From contig JAGDBR010000065.1 of NCBI GenBank assembly GCA_017958935.1, positions 1 to 5,841 of the forward strand: a DNA stretch of 5,841 bases. Direction: 5' to 3'. A model generated the notes under the pieces. That model did no database searches, had not been told where the DNA came from, and saw only the letters and a list, made by a program, of their open reading frames with translations. The stretch's first letter is position 1. The number at the start of each line of letters is the position of its first letter. The position numbers and the translations under genes are program-made. The DNA comes from Lachnospiraceae bacterium (GTDB taxonomy: Bacteria > Bacillota_A > Clostridia > Lachnospirales > Lachnospiraceae). Below, one piece after another: positions 4,954 to 5,841 of this stretch.

Positions 4954-5841
4954 TTACATGGCTCCCTTGCGGGAGAACCAGGCGACGATCGTTTTGAAGA
5001 AGATCCTGATGTCGAGACGGATCGAGAAATGCGTGATGTAATAAGTGTCCAGGTTCACGACTTCTTCGAAATCCGTGATCTCGGAACGGCCGGAGACCTG
5101 CCACATGCCCGTCAGGCCGGGCCGCATGGACATCCTGGCCCGGTGATGATAGGAATACCGGTTCCATTCGTCGACCGTCGGCGGGCGCGTGCCGATCACC
5201 GACATGTCGCCCTTCAGGATGTTGAAGAACTGCGGGAATTCGTCGATCGACCACTTGCGGATGAATTCGCCCAGGCCGGTCTTGTGCGTGCCGTCCGGCA
5301 GGATCTCGTTCCCGATGACGCGGGGATCGAACTCGACCTTGAACATCAGGCCGTCCTGCACGCGGTTCTCCTTCTCCAGTTCCTTCTTTCGCTGCTCCGC
5401 GTCCGGCACCATCGTCCGGAGCTTGTAAAGCTTGAATTTCTTGCCGTTCGTGCCGACGCGCTCCTGCTTGAAGATGACCGGGCCCGGCGACTTCAGGCAG
5501 ACGAGCGGTCCGAAGATCAGAAGCAGGATGCCCGCGAACACCGAACCGATCAGGCCGCAGAAAATGTCGAACGCGCGCTTGATCACGGCCTGCTTCGCGG
5601 TCAGGTAGTTGACCGAGGTCGTCAGGACCGTGTGTCCGCACATGGATTCGATGAAGCGCTTGCCCGGGATGTCGTCCTGCATGCCGAGCACCGTATGCAC
5701 CGTCATGCCCATTTCACGGCAGCTGCGGATGAACGGATAAGCGTCGATGTTGTTTTCCGACAGATACACCATCACTTCGTCGATCCACTTGTCGATGACA
5801 TAGTCCGCGCCGGTCTCGAGCGTCGCAACGACGGGAACGCC
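4954..5841 (-). CDS. Polyisoprenyl-phosphate sugar-1-phosphate transferase, C-terminal part (5' end outside window)
   Basis: This is a membrane enzyme that moves a sugar 1-phosphate from a nucleotide sugar to undecaprenyl phosphate, the first step of exopolysaccharide or capsule repeat-unit assembly. The reading frame stays open to the right edge, so 295 residues are visible and about 170 are probably missing compared with the usual 450-470 residue family members. The visible N-terminal 85 residues look like the end of the Rossmann-like CoA-binding domain. The bacterial sugar transferase domain (PF02397) follows: KRAFD at 88-92, a hydrophobic membrane segment at about 92-115, KLYKLRTM at 137-144, DEFPQ at 200-204 with the Asp-Glu pair that is catalytic in this family, GDMSVIGTRPP at 211-221 and RPGLTGMWQVSGR at 240-252. 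An internal GTG/ATG near 5775-5770 is not the true start, because the frame upstream is coding and family-like. The sugar specificity (galactose, glucose or another) cannot be told from the sequence. The GT2 gene follows after 16 nt. Confidence 0.93.
   Translation of the reverse strand, partial: GVPVVATLETGADYVIDKWIDEVMVYLSENNIDAYPFIRSCREMGMTVHTVLGMQDDIPGKRFIESMCGHTVLTTSVNYLTAKQAVIKRAFDIFCGLIGSVFAGILLLIFGPLVCLKSPGPVIFKQERVGTNGKKFKLYKLRTMVPDAEQRKKELEKENRVQDGLMFKVEFDPRVIGNEILPDGTHKTGLGEFIRKWSIDEFPQFFNILKGDMSVIGTRPPTVDEWNRYSYHHRARMSMRPGLTGMWQVSGRSEITDFEEVVNLDTYYITHFSIRLDIRIFFKTIVAWFSRKGAM

Noticed and set aside
4098..4997. Plus-strand open frame of 299 codons over the glycosyltransferase
   Set aside because: Antisense shadow of a gene with clear GT2 motifs; low-complexity Arg-rich translation and it runs through the promoter region.
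4838..5641. Second minus-strand frame of 267 codons overlapping the sugar transferase
   Set aside because: It is a shifted frame across the end of the sugar transferase and the start of the GT2 gene. Its composition is Arg/Asp/Pro/His-rich and no family is recognisable.
1..5841. CRISPR arrays, tRNA or rRNA genes, insertion sequences, attachment sites, long direct repeats
   Set aside because: Nothing resembling these was seen on either strand; coding density is high and consistent throughout.

Overview
The window is GC-rich (high 50s percent by eye) and every supported gene lies on the minus strand, so transcription runs from high to low coordinates. The content suggests a strictly anaerobic, fermentative member of the Clostridia (Bacillota). 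The evidence is an [FeFe]-hydrogenase-type gene set, DRTGG-domain proteins and strong AGGAGG-type ribosome binding sites; a GC-rich gut or rumen lineage is plausible. That placement is inference, since there is no rRNA or marker gene here.

Region 1 (about 5841 to 4152) is the tail of a cell-surface polysaccharide locus. It holds the C-terminal part of a polyisoprenyl-phosphate sugar-1-phosphate transferase, which runs off the right edge, and 16 nt later a GT2 family glycosyltransferase. The first enzyme would load the first sugar phosphate on undecaprenyl phosphate and the second would add a later sugar.

Region 2 (4151 to 3961) is a 191-nt AT-rich gap. It contains a good sigma-A type promoter (extended -10, 17-bp spacer, upstream A-tract), a 5' leader of about 108 nt with a perfect GC hairpin near the predicted RNA start, and a consensus ribosome binding site.

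Region 3 (3960 to 1) is a tight seven-gene operon, cut at the left edge. The order is: NuoE/HndA-like [2Fe-2S] protein; DRTGG protein 1; RsbW-like GHKL ATPase; a compact [FeFe]-hydrogenase-like protein with an N-terminal 2x[4Fe-4S] ferredoxin domain and a C-terminal four-cysteine Fe-S domain; DRTGG protein 2; PHP-domain metallophosphoesterase; and a second GHKL ATPase (partial). Three consecutive junctions are 4-nt ATGA overlaps and one is an 8-nt overlap.

The central hydrogenase keeps the four cysteines expected to hold the H-cluster. It has replaced residues used for fast proton transfer and H-cluster tuning: Ala for the catalytic Cys in motif 1, Ser for Met and Tyr for Glu in motif 2, and Asn for Met in motif 3. 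This is the pattern of putative sensory enzymes (the group D / HydS type), not of a bulk H2 producer. Set among two ATPases, two small ligand-binding-like domains and a phosphoesterase, the operon reads as a hydrogen or redox sensing and signalling module. In related anaerobes such genes sit beside a bifurcating hydrogenase (NuoE, NuoF, HydA), which would be expected just beyond the left edge.
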